Shown: positions 18,921 to 27,850, counted from the stretch's first letter. The stretch is DNA of 64,000 bases from UBA6059 sp965227155 (GCA_965227155.1 OZ245731.1:3906001-3970000), one strand, 5' to 3'. A program made the numbers and translations. Notes: generated from the sequence alone by a model not told the origin.

Positions 18921-18950
18921 TTAACCGGCTTTAAACGGAATTAATCCGGT
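18921..18950. promoter_or_regulatory. Three 10-bp direct repeats in the receptor/LytS divergent region
   Basis: The bases read TTAACCGGCT, TTAAACGGAA and TTAATCCGGT head to tail, so TTAA plus a C/G core recurs exactly every 10 bp, on one face of the helix. The array is 51 bp upstream of the kinase start and 158 bp upstream of the receptor start. LytTR regulators bind direct repeats, so the product of 20066 is the likely reader. This is inference. Confidence 0.5.
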
Positions 18951-19001
18951 TTGAATATATGAAAGGTAAATTCAACGCATGATATTCAGTATTTTAGAAG
19001 T

Positions 19002-20069
19002 ATGAATATTTTTGGCAAGCGAATCGTCCTTACCGAGCCGCTCATTAGATGGGTAGGCATCCCTATTATAGCGCTGATCCCTTATTACTTTACATCGCAT
19101 CACGATCAAGACCCCAGTCAATTCTGGACAGAGTATTTTATTTCTTTCCTATTTACTTCTGTGTACTGGCATGGTTGTGCGTATATTTTTTATGGGTATA
19201 GAAGGGCATTTCCCGCCATTGACAAAACGGCAATGCGTACCATTCTTACTTTTTTTAGTTTATTCATATGGATGGTGATAGGCGGCATCCCGCTCAAGTT
19301 GTTATTTGGTTATACAAGCTTAGATAGTTTAGTAACATGGGAGACCTATCAGGACACCTTACCTGTTAGTTTATTATTGGGTCTTATTATTGGTATTTTA
19401 TATGAGGCTACATTCTTTTTTGAAAAATGGAAGGAGACCTTCCGGCTCAACGAACAGCTAAAAAACCAGCAGATCAGGACACAGTTTGAAGTGCTTCAAA
19501 ACCAAATGAGTCCGCATTTTCTATTCAATAGTCTGAATACGCTCACCACGCTGATTGCCGAAAATCAGGAAATCGCCATTACCTTCACTGAAAAGCTTTC
19601 TGAAGTGTATCGGTATATTTTGATGCATAAAGAGAAAGAGCTGGTGAGTTTGAAGGAGGAATTGACTTTTGCTGAAAACTATGTGTTCCTACTCAGGATG
19701 CGCTATCCTGATAACCTGACTGTAAATTTTTCAATTCCCGAAGATTATACCCAAAAGCATATTGCACCGCTTACCATACAAATGCTGATAGAAAATGCGA
19801 TCAAGCATAATATCATATCCAGGGCAAAACCACTAACAATAGATGTCTATGTAGACAATGGCAATTCAATCGTGGTAAAGAATAACCTGCAGGTGAAAAA
19901 GGCTCTTGAAAAGTCTACAAAAACCGGATTGGCCAATATTAGAAAGCGGTATGATTACCTGGGCAATAGAAAAATTGACATCATCACTACCGCTAAAAAC
20001 TATATGGTGGCGATACCACTGATTAACCTGATAGAAGAAAAAGAGCTTAGAGAACCTGTACTGGTATGA
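19002..20069 (+). CDS. LytS/YehU-type sensor histidine kinase
   Basis: A 355-aa membrane kinase. Four hydrophobic helices lie in residues 13-140. A coiled-coil linker precedes QNQMSPHFLFNSLNT, with phosphoacceptor His172. The ATPase domain has QMLIENAIKHN and TGLANIRKRYDYLG. It shares the layout of the kinase at 6599 but is only moderately similar in sequence. The stop overlaps the ATG of the LytTR regulator gene by 4 bp. It is divergent from the TonB-dependent receptor gene, with repeats in the shared promoter region. Confidence 0.93.
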   Translation: MNIFGKRIVLTEPLIRWVGIPIIALIPYYFTSHHDQDPSQFWTEYFISFLFTSVYWHGCAYIFYGYRRAFPAIDKTAMRTILTFFSLFIWMVIGGIPLKLLFGYTSLDSLVTWETYQDTLPVSLLLGLIIGILYEATFFFEKWKETFRLNEQLKNQQIRTQFEVLQNQMSPHFLFNSLNTLTTLIAENQEIAITFTEKLSEVYRYILMHKEKELVSLKEELTFAENYVFLLRMRYPDNLTVNFSIPEDYTQKHIAPLTIQMLIENAIKHNIISRAKPLTIDVYVDNGNSIVVKNNLQVKKALEKSTKTGLANIRKRYDYLGNRKIDIITTAKNYMVAIPLINLIEEKELREPVLV

Positions 20070-20827
20070 CCGTATTGATTATTGAGGATGAAGCGCCAGC
20101 CTTTCGCCGCTTGCAAAAAGTGCTTGAAGAAACTATACCCGATGTGTCTATCATGGAGGTGCTCGATAGTGTATCGGAATCGATAAAGTGGATCAGAAAC
20201 CACAAGCTGCCCGATTTGATCTTTATGGACATCCAACTTTCCGATGGGATCAGCTTTGAGATATTTGATCAGGTAACCATAGACCGACCGGTAATTTTTA
20301 CCACGGCCTTTGATGAGTACATGCTTCGGGCTTTTAAAGTAAATAGTATCGACTATTTGCTGAAGCCAATCAAAAAAGAAGACATGACGCAGGCAATCAA
20401 AAAATATCAGGCGTTAAAGCAGCAGTTTGGTAGTGTGGTGCCTGATATTGGTGATCTATTGCGGCGTATCGACCTTCATGAAAAGACTTATAAATCGAGG
20501 TTTCTGATCAGGCAAAATGACCAGCTCATTGCGGTGGAGGCTACACAGATAGCGTTTTTCTTTACACGACATGGTGTAGTCCACCTGGTTACTCATCAGA
20601 AAAAGACCTACCTGATGGATCAAAACCTTGAAGAGATAGCGGCGCAGTTGAATCCATCTCAATTTTTCAGAGCTAATAGACAATTTGTGATCAGTTTCAG
20701 AAGCATTCAGGCGGTGCATAAGTACCACAAGGGCAAACTGCTTGTAGATACAATGCCCTCGGCTGAGGAGGGCATTGTGATAAGTGCTGAAAAGGCCTCT
20801 GACTTCAAGCAGTGGTTAGACCAATGA
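20066..20827 (+). CDS. LytTR-family response regulator
   Basis: A 253-aa regulator. The receiver domain has E7/D8, phosphoacceptor Asp55 in FMDIQLSDG, TT at 79-80 and Lys100. The LytTR domain (about 145-250) has FFTRHGVVHLVT and FFRANRQFVISFRSIQAV. It is the partner of the overlapping kinase. It is expected to bind tandem direct repeats such as those at 18921-18950 and so could control the divergent receptor gene. The next gene is convergent, 6 bp away. Confidence 0.94.
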   Translation: MTVLIIEDEAPAFRRLQKVLEETIPDVSIMEVLDSVSESIKWIRNHKLPDLIFMDIQLSDGISFEIFDQVTIDRPVIFTTAFDEYMLRAFKVNSIDYLLKPIKKEDMTQAIKKYQALKQQFGSVVPDIGDLLRRIDLHEKTYKSRFLIRQNDQLIAVEATQIAFFFTRHGVVHLVTHQKKTYLMDQNLEEIAAQLNPSQFFRANRQFVISFRSIQAVHKYHKGKLLVDTMPSAEEGIVISAEKASDFKQWLDQ

Positions 20828-20833
20828 TATGCA

Positions 20834-21220
20834 TCAGTTAGGGGAATGCATAGCCAGCCTGTTACCCTCCGTATCAGTGAAGAGCCCCATATAGCCAATG
20901 CCTTCCGCTATTAATTTCTTGGGCTGCAATACAGTGCCTCCGGCCGCTACTACTTTGCTTAATTCATTTTCCAAATCATCGGAGGGAGAAGCAAAATACA
21001 TCAGCGAACCATCGTGTGATGGCTTGTAAAAGTCGGGAAAGCAGACCAAACTGCCAGAAACTGCGGTGCCTTCCTGATCGCCTGGAAACCATGCCATATC
21101 CAACGGCCCCATAGTGTTTCGACTCAAGGAATATCCAAATACCGTTTCATAGAATTTGATAGCACGATCCATGTCCGTAACAGGAATTTCGAACCAGGTA
21201 ATGATGTTTGAAGCTTGCAT
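20834..21220 (-). CDS. VOC family (glyoxalase-like) protein
   Basis: A 128-aa protein with the paired beta-alpha-beta-beta-beta modules of the vicinal oxygen chelate fold. It starts with ITWFEIPVTDMDRAIKFYETVFGY and ends with GYMGLFTDTEGNRLAMHSPN. Family members bind a divalent metal through His/Glu residues. The first-strand His of glyoxalase I is replaced here by Glu (WFEIPV). The reaction is unknown. It is convergent with the LytTR gene. Confidence 0.88.
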   Translation of the reverse strand: MQASNIITWFEIPVTDMDRAIKFYETVFGYSLSRNTMGPLDMAWFPGDQEGTAVSGSLVCFPDFYKPSHDGSLMYFASPSDDLENELSKVVAAGGTVLQPKKLIAEGIGYMGLFTDTEGNRLAMHSPN

Positions 21221-21317
21221 AGTCTAAAAAGTTTTAATTGAATAATACTAGTCAAACTAATGATTTTCAAGGAATAAGAGCATATGTAATGCCTCAATTA
21301 ATTCAAAGAAATTAGCC

Positions 21318-21824
21318 CTATGCCCAGTATGTGTCTTCCCAGCTATCAATAATTGGATCTTTTGAGTCATTGAGCTGCTTAGCCAAAGCAGCAAGTTTAT
21401 CCTGAGATAATTGCCCTTGTACATAAGGAAAGAATGTTCTTTCCTCAAAACGGATATGTGCTTCCAGTTCTTCTTCTATTGCATCCAAAGTATAGCCAGT
21501 GTTGGCAGAGTTGAGGTAAAGATGGTTGAAGAGTTCTCTCAATCGTTCGTGATGCGCTATTATTTCCAATTTCATTGGATCAGTGTCTGGCAATAAAGGC
21601 AGAAGATAGGTCTCCTCGGCCATCATATGAGGAGCAAGTTGGGTTCGGAAGAAATAATTCACATAATTCACAATGCGGGCCTGATCGATATTCATTTGTC
21701 TACCTCGCCTGATCTTCCAGCTCAGCAGCAATACAAAATGGTGATCTTTAGAGAAGGGTATTAAAGCTTCATGCCTTTTTAGTGGAGAGCCTTTTTGGGT
21801 AGTATCCTGTATCTTTTTTGCCAT
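21318..21824 (-). CDS. Hemerythrin HHE domain protein
   Basis: The start at 21824 (MAKKIQDTTQ) is preferred. The frame extends to an ATG at 21884, and neither has a clear ribosome site. The four-helix hemerythrin fold shows the iron-binding pattern SKDHHFVLLL, HMMAEETYLLP, AHHERLREL and HIRFEERTFFPY, giving the expected His and Glu ligands of a di-iron centre. Such single-domain proteins bind oxygen or nitric oxide or protect against iron and peroxide stress. It lies upstream and divergent of the rhodopsin gene. Confidence 0.9.
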   Translation of the reverse strand: MAKKIQDTTQKGSPLKRHEALIPFSKDHHFVLLLSWKIRRGRQMNIDQARIVNYVNYFFRTQLAPHMMAEETYLLPLLPDTDPMKLEIIAHHERLRELFNHLYLNSANTGYTLDAIEEELEAHIRFEERTFFPYVQGQLSQDKLAALAKQLNDSKDPIIDSWEDTYWA

Positions 21825-22103
21825 CGGTTGTGGTAAATATAGACCCCCTTTGATGATATACCTATTGTCTTGTCGAATATTCAAATTGATTAAACATTAT
21901 AGTAAAATCTAAAACAAAATGGCTGTTGTGAAAAATTTGTTACAGGCCTGTAATTAGGTGAAATATTCCGTAAAATGATTTAAATAGACATTTTTAGGAT
22001 GTCTAAAAACTATTGTAAAGAATAATTCAAACGTTTTCATGATTTTTCAAAACATTATCGGTTTACAAAACTGTTTAGGGATTACAACCAAAAATTAAAC
22101 AAC

Positions 22104-22856
22104 ATGGAAACTTTGTTTTTAGCTGACTTAGTTCAAATCCCGAAAGACGACCCAGTTGCCTTTACATTCTTCACAGGATACATGGCAATGTTTGCAGCGT
22201 CTGTCTTTTTCTTCTTTGAAAGAAGCCGTGTAGACGGTAAATGGAAAACATCGCTGTTGATATCAGGCTTGATTACTGGTATTGCTGCGGTACATTATTA
22301 TTACATGCGCGATTATTACGCAGCTACAGGTACTAACCCTACAGCATTGCGGTACATCGACTGGACGTTAACTGTGCCATTGATGTGTGTGGAGTTTTAC
22401 TTATTGACCAAACCGGCAGGTGCGAAAACCAGTCTTCTTTGGAAGATGATTATCGCTTCCGCATGGATGTTGGTAACCGGGTACATTGGTGAGGCATTTA
22501 CCGATGGCTCTACAATGCATTCTGTAATCTGGGGTGTACTTTCTACCATTGGCTATGTGTACATCTTGTACGCAGCATGGTTTGGTGAAGTAAAGCAGCT
22601 GGCCGATAAATCAGGTGATGCTACAGTACAGCGTGGTATACGAACACTCGCCTGGTTTGTACTGGTAGGCTGGGCAATTTATCCTATCGGATACATGTGC
22701 ATGCCTGGTGGCTGGTTGAATGTTGCTTTAGGCTGGCAGAGCAGCAATGTAGATCTATTCTACAACATTGCAGATGCCGTGAACAAGATTGGGTTTGGCT
22801 TGGTAGTATACAATATTGCCATTTCTGATAAAGCAACAAAAGAAGCAGCAGCATAA
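22104..22856 (+). CDS. Proteorhodopsin, green-type DTE proton pump
   Basis: A 250-aa seven-helix retinal protein of the inner membrane that pumps protons outward in light. Helix B has His64 (the proteorhodopsin His75 equivalent). Helix C contains RYIDWTLTVPLMCVEFYLL: Arg83, proton acceptor Asp86, Thr90 and donor Glu97, the DTE motif of proton pumps, not the NDQ or NTQ motifs of ion pumps. Position 94 (the tuning site, PR 105) is Met, which goes with green absorption. Lys228 in helix G (DAVNKIGFG) carries retinal. No carotenoid or retinal synthesis genes are in the window. The gene is monocistronic, with a strong terminator at 22953. Confidence 0.97.
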   Translation: METLFLADLVQIPKDDPVAFTFFTGYMAMFAASVFFFFERSRVDGKWKTSLLISGLITGIAAVHYYYMRDYYAATGTNPTALRYIDWTLTVPLMCVEFYLLTKPAGAKTSLLWKMIIASAWMLVTGYIGEAFTDGSTMHSVIWGVLSTIGYVYILYAAWFGEVKQLADKSGDATVQRGIRTLAWFVLVGWAIYPIGYMCMPGGWLNVALGWQSSNVDLFYNIADAVNKIGFGLVVYNIAISDKATKEAAA

Positions 22857-22952
22857 TATCGAAACAAGTAGGTTAGGAGAGGAGAGAAGCACGCTACCAA
22901 AATTCTTTAGTCAGCGTGAAAGAGGAAGTTTGAAATTCCTACGTTGTTGTTG

Positions 22953-22977
22953 AAAAGCCCCTTTTGGGGCTTTTTTT
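22953..22977 (+). terminator. Intrinsic terminator of the rhodopsin gene
   Basis: AAAAGCCCC (22953-22961) pairs perfectly with GGGGCTTTT (22966-22974) around a TTTT loop and is followed by more T. It lies just before the next start codon and so isolates the rhodopsin transcript. Confidence 0.92.
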
Positions 22978-22988
22978 ATGCATCCTTA

Positions 22989-24095
22989 ATGAGCACGTTA
23001 CGTTTAAAAATCACAAAGCATAGTACGTTGAGGGTAATAATATTTTTTGTAGGTTTTCTGCTGGCAGGATCGGTGATTGCACAGTCCAAATGGACAATAG
23101 GTGTTGGTCACCAATCAGGCTTTATCATTCCACATGCCAGAGAAATTGAATCAATAAGTGACTCCAACCCATGGAGTATTTATCTGGATTTGGGTAAGAC
23201 CAGGATAAACGAACAATCCTGGGCTTATTGCAAGTGCTATCCAAAACTTGGCCTTGCTGCACGATATGTAAACTTCGACCAGCCTGATACACTAGGGCAC
23301 GGATTCAATTTGAATTTCTATGTAGAGCCTCAGTTTAACCCTGCATCAAAAGTGTTTTTCTCTTTTAGGCCGGAAATCGGAATAGTCTATTTGAACAGGC
23401 CTTTTGATCCGGTTGAAAATCCATTGAATCAGTTTTACAGTAGCACAATTAGTTTTTGGATAAGCCTGACGGCCGCTGTTAATTTTAATGTGACTGATCG
23501 CAGCATTGTGAGCCTCACAGCGGACTATAGCCACATTTCCAATGGTGGCATGAAAGATCCCAACAAAGGAATAAATTTCCCCATGTTGGGCTTAAAATAT
23601 CAATATGCCCTGAAGGCAACAGAGTATCCCGTATTTAATGGAGTGCAGGAGCTTGCCACGCCGGATCCTTATTGGCAGGTTAGCATTGCAGGCTCATCGC
23701 AAAACGCAGATTCAGACACCCGTCATCCCTTAATTGGAATGCATGTTATGTACGCCAAACCTTTAAATAGCAAGAGCCTCTTTACATTAGGCACTGAGTA
23801 TATAGCAGACTTTTCATTACAGGAGGATCAGGCGCATACTGCAGATCGAGAGCCAATCCATCGAGCTGCCCTAATGGTTGGTCATAATTTGCTTATTGGC
23901 AAGTTTAATTTCCAAATTGAATTAGGCACCTATTTTCTCTCACCCATCAAAGCGAAAGATCCTGTTTACCAAAGGTTTTCCCTGGGTTACCAGCTATCTG
24001 ACCGATTTGTTGCCGGGGTGAGTTTAAAAGCGCACAGGCATGTGGCTGATTATGCAGACTTCAGACTCGGCTATAAGATTTTCACAAAATCATAG
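22989..24095 (+). CDS. PagL-like lipid A 3-O-deacylase (acyloxyacyl hydrolase)
   Basis: ATG at 22989 was chosen because the open frame upstream runs through the rhodopsin terminator. A signal peptide (MSTLRLKITKHSTLR..., cleavage after IAQ) leads to a mature protein of about 340 aa. The central part has DYSHISNGGMKDPNKGINFP, the His-x-Ser motif followed by Asn/Gly and ProAsn that marks PagL-type outer-membrane deacylases (His about 182, Ser about 184). The length exceeds bacterial PagL (about 150-170 aa) but fits the longer Bacteroidota members with extra beta-strands. It would remove a fatty acid from lipid A. There is no functional link to rhodopsin beyond position. Confidence 0.75.
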   Translation: MSTLRLKITKHSTLRVIIFFVGFLLAGSVIAQSKWTIGVGHQSGFIIPHAREIESISDSNPWSIYLDLGKTRINEQSWAYCKCYPKLGLAARYVNFDQPDTLGHGFNLNFYVEPQFNPASKVFFSFRPEIGIVYLNRPFDPVENPLNQFYSSTISFWISLTAAVNFNVTDRSIVSLTADYSHISNGGMKDPNKGINFPMLGLKYQYALKATEYPVFNGVQELATPDPYWQVSIAGSSQNADSDTRHPLIGMHVMYAKPLNSKSLFTLGTEYIADFSLQEDQAHTADREPIHRAALMVGHNLLIGKFNFQIELGTYFLSPIKAKDPVYQRFSLGYQLSDRFVAGVSLKAHRHVADYADFRLGYKIFTKS

Positions 24096-24114
24096 TTAAG
24101 ATTTTTCTTCATAT

Positions 24115-25068
24115 TCAAATCCCTTTGCGCTGTAGGGCTACACCATTTACAGGAGGCAGAGATTGCTGGCCGATCTCGTTGACAGCACCAGCACCGCGTA
24201 GATAATGGTTGAAAAAGGATGTCGCATTATCAAGATTATAATCCCGTAGATCAGGGTTGGCCAGCGGAACATCACCATGGGTGGTATTTGGCCCTTTGAT
24301 AAATGCTTCAAACCTGGGACCGGCTGAATTCATTCCCTGGTAGGGCTGCAGGCGCCAATCATTGGCCATGAATTGACCCACACCATTGATGTCCTTTTCT
24401 TGTTCACCAAAAGCAATAAATATGGCTGAATTTGATATCCCTATATAACCATTAGGTAAAATACCAAACTGATCGGGCATATTGCCCGCAGGCGACATCA
24501 AATAGGCTGCAGTAACCTCTGGCACCTGATAGTTGCCGTGATTCATTTGCGTGCCGGTCACCATTAAGCCTTCCATGGCTCCTGCCGAATGTCCCAAAAA
24601 GCCCTGGTTAGCCCCATCAATAGATCCACCAAAGCCGGCAACATTTAGGCTCCCATTTGCGATAGCCGATGCAATGGCTTCTATTTCTTCGCCTCGAAAT
24701 TGGGCGATCTCAATCGCATCGTTGGCACTCCTATGGTCTACCTGAACTACGATATAGCCCAATCCCACAAAGCGCTCTGTGTAGGGCATCAATGCATCTC
24801 TATCATCACCCTGCCCGGTTCCACCGCGCGATACATGAATTACATTGGTAGTATCGAATAGCTCCACGGGGAAATAGGCGGTGAAATTGAGTGAACCAAA
24901 GTCTGTATTGAGCGCTGCGCTGTACCTTCCCACTGAATAAAACCCCTGCTGACTATCGGTCATATCCTCAGATGAAGTATCTGAGCAGCCAACCATCATT
25001 AGAAGCGCAACTGCTGAACTCAGTATTGCCGTTATCGCCTGAAAATGCTTATAAATCATACCTTTCAT
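24115..25068 (-). CDS. Alpha/beta hydrolase lipoprotein (chlorophyllase/PET-hydrolase-like fold)
   Basis: A 317-aa lipoprotein with lipobox MVGC (about Cys28). The catalytic fold shows an oxyanion-type stretch HVSRGGTGQGDD, the nucleophile elbow LGHSAGAMEG (GxSxG) and a C-terminal His in NTTHGDVPLANP. The Asp of the triad is not certain by eye. It resembles exported dienelactone-hydrolase or chlorophyllase-like esterases. The substrate is unknown. The gene is convergent with the PagL-like gene. Confidence 0.82.
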   Translation of the reverse strand: MKGMIYKHFQAITAILSSAVALLMMVGCSDTSSEDMTDSQQGFYSVGRYSAALNTDFGSLNFTAYFPVELFDTTNVIHVSRGGTGQGDDRDALMPYTERFVGLGYIVVQVDHRSANDAIEIAQFRGEEIEAIASAIANGSLNVAGFGGSIDGANQGFLGHSAGAMEGLMVTGTQMNHGNYQVPEVTAAYLMSPAGNMPDQFGILPNGYIGISNSAIFIAFGEQEKDINGVGQFMANDWRLQPYQGMNSAGPRFEAFIKGPNTTHGDVPLANPDLRDYNLDNATSFFNHYLRGAGAVNEIGQQSLPPVNGVALQRKGI

Positions 25069-25223
25069 ATTGCTTGAATCAAAGCTTGTAAATTAAGCTG
25101 CTGATTACAAATCCTACATGATCTTTTGGCAGGCTTTAGCAATCATTCATCACAAATTGTAGAACAAGTATTATTCCTCTTTCAATCTTACCTGATTAAT
25201 ATAGTCCATATCTTTGCCACGTT

Positions 25224-25910
25224 TTGAAAGATATTCACGGTAAAGCCATTTGGGATTATTACAACGGGGACTTGGATGCTACCCTTTTGGTGCACAATAA
25301 TTATGGTGAACCTGAAGAAATGCCGGTGGAGGTATTTTTTAGGGAAGAGGAGGACCTCACCGATTTGGAGCTACATGCTCTGAGCCAGTGTACCGGTAGC
25401 ATTTTGGATTTAGGTGCAGGCGCAGGCGCTTTAAGTCTCATTTTACAAAAAGAAGGTCACGCGGTTACGCCTCTGGAGAATTCTCCAGGCTGCATTCGCG
25501 TAATGCAGGATATGGGCTTGCTCAATATCATTGAAGAGGATTTTTGGCAGCATAAAGACCTTTACGATACTATACTGGTACTGATGAATGGGTTGGGTAT
25601 GGCTGGTACGCTCGATAATGTGGCTACTTTTTTGCACAAATGCGATAGTTGCCTGCATCCAGGGGGTAAAATCTTGATCGATTCAAGCGATATAGGTTAT
25701 TTATATGAAGAGGATGTTCGCCGACCAGATGGTTACTTTGGTGAGGTGCAATATCAATATGAGTACAAAAAAGAGAAAGGGTCGTGGTTTCCATGGGTAT
25801 ATGTGGATGCAGATACCCTGGCACTAAAAGTCAGTTCAATCGGATTGAGAACGGAAATACTGGTGCAGGATGAAAACGATCAATACCTGGCTTGTATTAC
25901 CAAAGCATAG
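25224..25910 (+). CDS. Class I SAM-dependent methyltransferase
   Basis: The likely start is TTG at 25224 (MKDIHGKAIWDYYNGD); no in-frame ATG exists near the N-terminus. The Rossmann core has motif I ILDLGAGAGALSL (about residues 60-72), an acidic motif II in LENSPGCI and motif IV DTILVLMNGLGMAG. The 228-aa length fits small-molecule methyltransferases. The substrate cannot be told. The stop abuts a convergent small membrane gene without a gap. Confidence 0.88.
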   Translation: MKDIHGKAIWDYYNGDLDATLLVHNNYGEPEEMPVEVFFREEEDLTDLELHALSQCTGSILDLGAGAGALSLILQKEGHAVTPLENSPGCIRVMQDMGLLNIIEEDFWQHKDLYDTILVLMNGLGMAGTLDNVATFLHKCDSCLHPGGKILIDSSDIGYLYEEDVRRPDGYFGEVQYQYEYKKEKGSWFPWVYVDADTLALKVSSIGLRTEILVQDENDQYLACITKA

Positions 25911-26093
25911 CTATTCTTCCACTTCTTCCTTTTGGGTCATGACCACAAAACCATAGATCACAAATATGAACCCAATGGCCGCTGATACCAGCTTAAAGTC
26001 AGCGTTTTCTACTACCGTGAGACTTAGGATAGTGCCTAATGCACCTACACTTACCCAAAGTTCTCCGATCCGGGATTTCTTTTCTCCTTCCAT
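25911..26093 (-). CDS. Small two-helix membrane protein
   Basis: A 60-aa protein with two hydrophobic helices (about 11-28 and 34-51) between charged ends (MEGEKKSR... and QKEEVEE). It is not recognised as a named family. The frame ends exactly beside the methyltransferase stop codon. It is plausible as a gene because of its composition, but it is short. Confidence 0.55.
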   Translation of the reverse strand: MEGEKKSRIGELWVSVGALGTILSLTVVENADFKLVSAAIGFIFVIYGFVVMTQKEEVEE

Positions 26094-26206
26094 GTATTAA
26101 AAATATAAAGAATTAGTACATAAGTCAAATAGCCCCTATCTGTCCGTTTAATGGCTAATTTTCGATTATGGGTGATAATTGTTATTTTTAATAAAACTAG
26201 AATGTT

Positions 26207-26722
26207 ATGAGAAAGCTATCATTTACAATTGTTGTGTTGCTATTTGCCCTAAGCCATGTACTATTGGCTGGCAAGGATACCAAAAAAGAGCAACTGATTA
26301 AATTGATCGAAGACAGGTCTTTTACCATAGAAAACTTCCAGATGGCAGATGCACAACAGAATCAGATTTTTCTTGGAGCACCACACAATGCTTTATTCAT
26401 CTCTGGTGATGATTTCGTTTTCCAAACCAGCTTTAATGGGTTGGAAATAGCCGGGATGCCGCAGGAAAACGGACTTGGTGGAATGACGCTGGTTGGTAAA
26501 ATTCTCAATTACCAGATCAACAATGCAGACAAGAAAGGCATTTTGAATATCAATGTCCTTGCTTCCACTCAAACCTATGGGCATATCACATTCAATGTTT
26601 CCTTTTACAATGACTTTACTGCGCGCACTATTGTTCGCGGGTTTGATGGCCTTAAGATGTTTATGTTGGGCAATGTAAAAGAAGGCAATACGGTAGGCTT
26701 TGAAGCCGGCCCAAGCTTCTAG
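26207..26722 (+). CDS. Exported DUF4251-like protein
   Basis: A 171-aa protein with a signal peptide (cleavage near LLAGKD). The layout is a short helix KKEQLIKLIEDRSFTIENF followed by beta-rich repeats, which resembles exported DUF4251 proteins of Bacteroidota. I am not sure of the family because the usual motif block is weak. No enzymatic residues stand out. It is a single gene. Confidence 0.6.
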   Translation: MRKLSFTIVVLLFALSHVLLAGKDTKKEQLIKLIEDRSFTIENFQMADAQQNQIFLGAPHNALFISGDDFVFQTSFNGLEIAGMPQENGLGGMTLVGKILNYQINNADKKGILNINVLASTQTYGHITFNVSFYNDFTARTIVRGFDGLKMFMLGNVKEGNTVGFEAGPSF

Positions 26723-26765
26723 TTTATTTATCGGAAGTAAAGTCTAGATATAGCTCATCGCAGAG

Positions 26766-27350
26766 CTATTCAGAATCATTGCTACTATTCAGAATAGATT
26801 TATTGCTATCCAGAAATAGTTTAGATGATTCAAGAATTGCAAGCTCACTATCTATAACATCGAGTATCATATAAGCGAAAGTTATTTTAACATCCTCCTC
26901 AGTACTGTTGAAATTTTTGTAAGCAAAATCAACGAGCCGATCCAGCTTTTCGGATAGTAAATCGTAATTCATTTCAAGCTCCAATAAGCCTGAGATTACT
27001 TCAAAATCAAGTAGCTCAGCTTTATTGGCTATAAAAAACCTTAGACCAATATTCCTAATGGCAGGAGTTTGGATGCCGCCATAATCAGCTATCATTTCCC
27101 CCAACGGGCGGTCATCATCCGGTACATTGATTTCAAGAGAATCGATTATGGCATAATGCCGCAGCAGCACCGTATCAATATCACTTTGATTAAGTTTGAT
27201 TTCTTTTTCAATGGCCATCAGGGTCTTTTCTATATAGCTTCTATTGTTAATGGATTCTTTTAGATTATTTAAAGAAACTGCTATAAGTACGCCAATGACC
27301 ACTATGATGATTTCACGGATAAAATAGGTTATTCCTTTGCGCTCTTTCAT
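26766..27350 (-). CDS. DUF6090-like single-span membrane protein
   Basis: A 194-aa protein. The start ITYFIREIIIVVIGVLIAVSLNNLKE is the single transmembrane helix with the pattern REiiiVviGIlIA seen in a common Bacteroidota family (DUF6090). The remainder is helical and acidic and probably lies outside the membrane. The function is unknown. It lies 51 bp downstream of the HxlR gene on the same strand, so it may share its transcript. Confidence 0.75.
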   Translation of the reverse strand: MKERKGITYFIREIIIVVIGVLIAVSLNNLKESINNRSYIEKTLMAIEKEIKLNQSDIDTVLLRHYAIIDSLEINVPDDDRPLGEMIADYGGIQTPAIRNIGLRFFIANKAELLDFEVISGLLELEMNYDLLSEKLDRLVDFAYKNFNSTEEDVKITFAYMILDVIDSELAILESSKLFLDSNKSILNSSNDSE

Positions 27351-27401
27351 TGATCTAACGTTTTTATTGAAATAATACTGGTAAAGAGAAATTGGTTTAA
27401 G

Positions 27402-27833
27402 TTAACTTTTATTATCCAGCTTATCTTGATAGGATTGAATTAAGAATTTGGTAAACGATTCTTTGTCGCTTCGCAATAGATTTATGCCGTCTCCCTGTTG
27501 CAGGGTAGGGTGCACACCTCTCAAATTATGATCACTCCAAATAGCCAGTTCTACCAGAATAGGTGTTAGTTCCAGACCCTTTTCGGTTAGCCTGTAGATA
27601 TTGGTCTTTTTGTTATGGGGAAGCTTCGATTTGGAAATGATACCTAATTCTTCCAGTAGTTTGAGCTTCATAGACAGAATGTTTGTGGCGATTGCTTCTT
27701 CGCTCTCGATAAAGTCTTTAAAGGTTTCCTTCCCATCTACTAAAATTTGCTTCACTATTACCAACATCCATTTGTCTCCAAGAATATCAATAGCTGAGGT
27801 AAAGGGGCAATCACATCTGAATTTATAATCCAT
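27402..27833 (-). CDS. HxlR-family transcriptional regulator
   Basis: The start at 27833 (MDYKFRCDCPF) is preferred over 27845. The 143-aa protein has the HxlR/YodB winged-helix order: CPFTSAIDILGDKWMLVIVKQIL, a recognition region SMKLKLLEELGII, and the wing KKTNIYRLTEKGLEL. Cys7 and Cys9 occupy the place of the redox cysteine of YodB-like regulators, so oxidative or electrophile sensing is plausible. It is divergent from the SnoaL-like gene. The shared 107-bp region holds three similar palindromes, the likely operators. Confidence 0.92.
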   Translation of the reverse strand: MDYKFRCDCPFTSAIDILGDKWMLVIVKQILVDGKETFKDFIESEEAIATNILSMKLKLLEELGIISKSKLPHNKKTNIYRLTEKGLELTPILVELAIWSDHNLRGVHPTLQQGDGINLLRSDKESFTKFLIQSYQDKLDNKS

Positions 27834-27850
27834 AATTAAGCTCAATTTAA

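Noticed and set aside
18710..18934. Plus-strand open frame in the receptor/LytS divergent region
   Set aside because: Begins antisense to the receptor signal peptide and covers the promoter region with the direct repeats.
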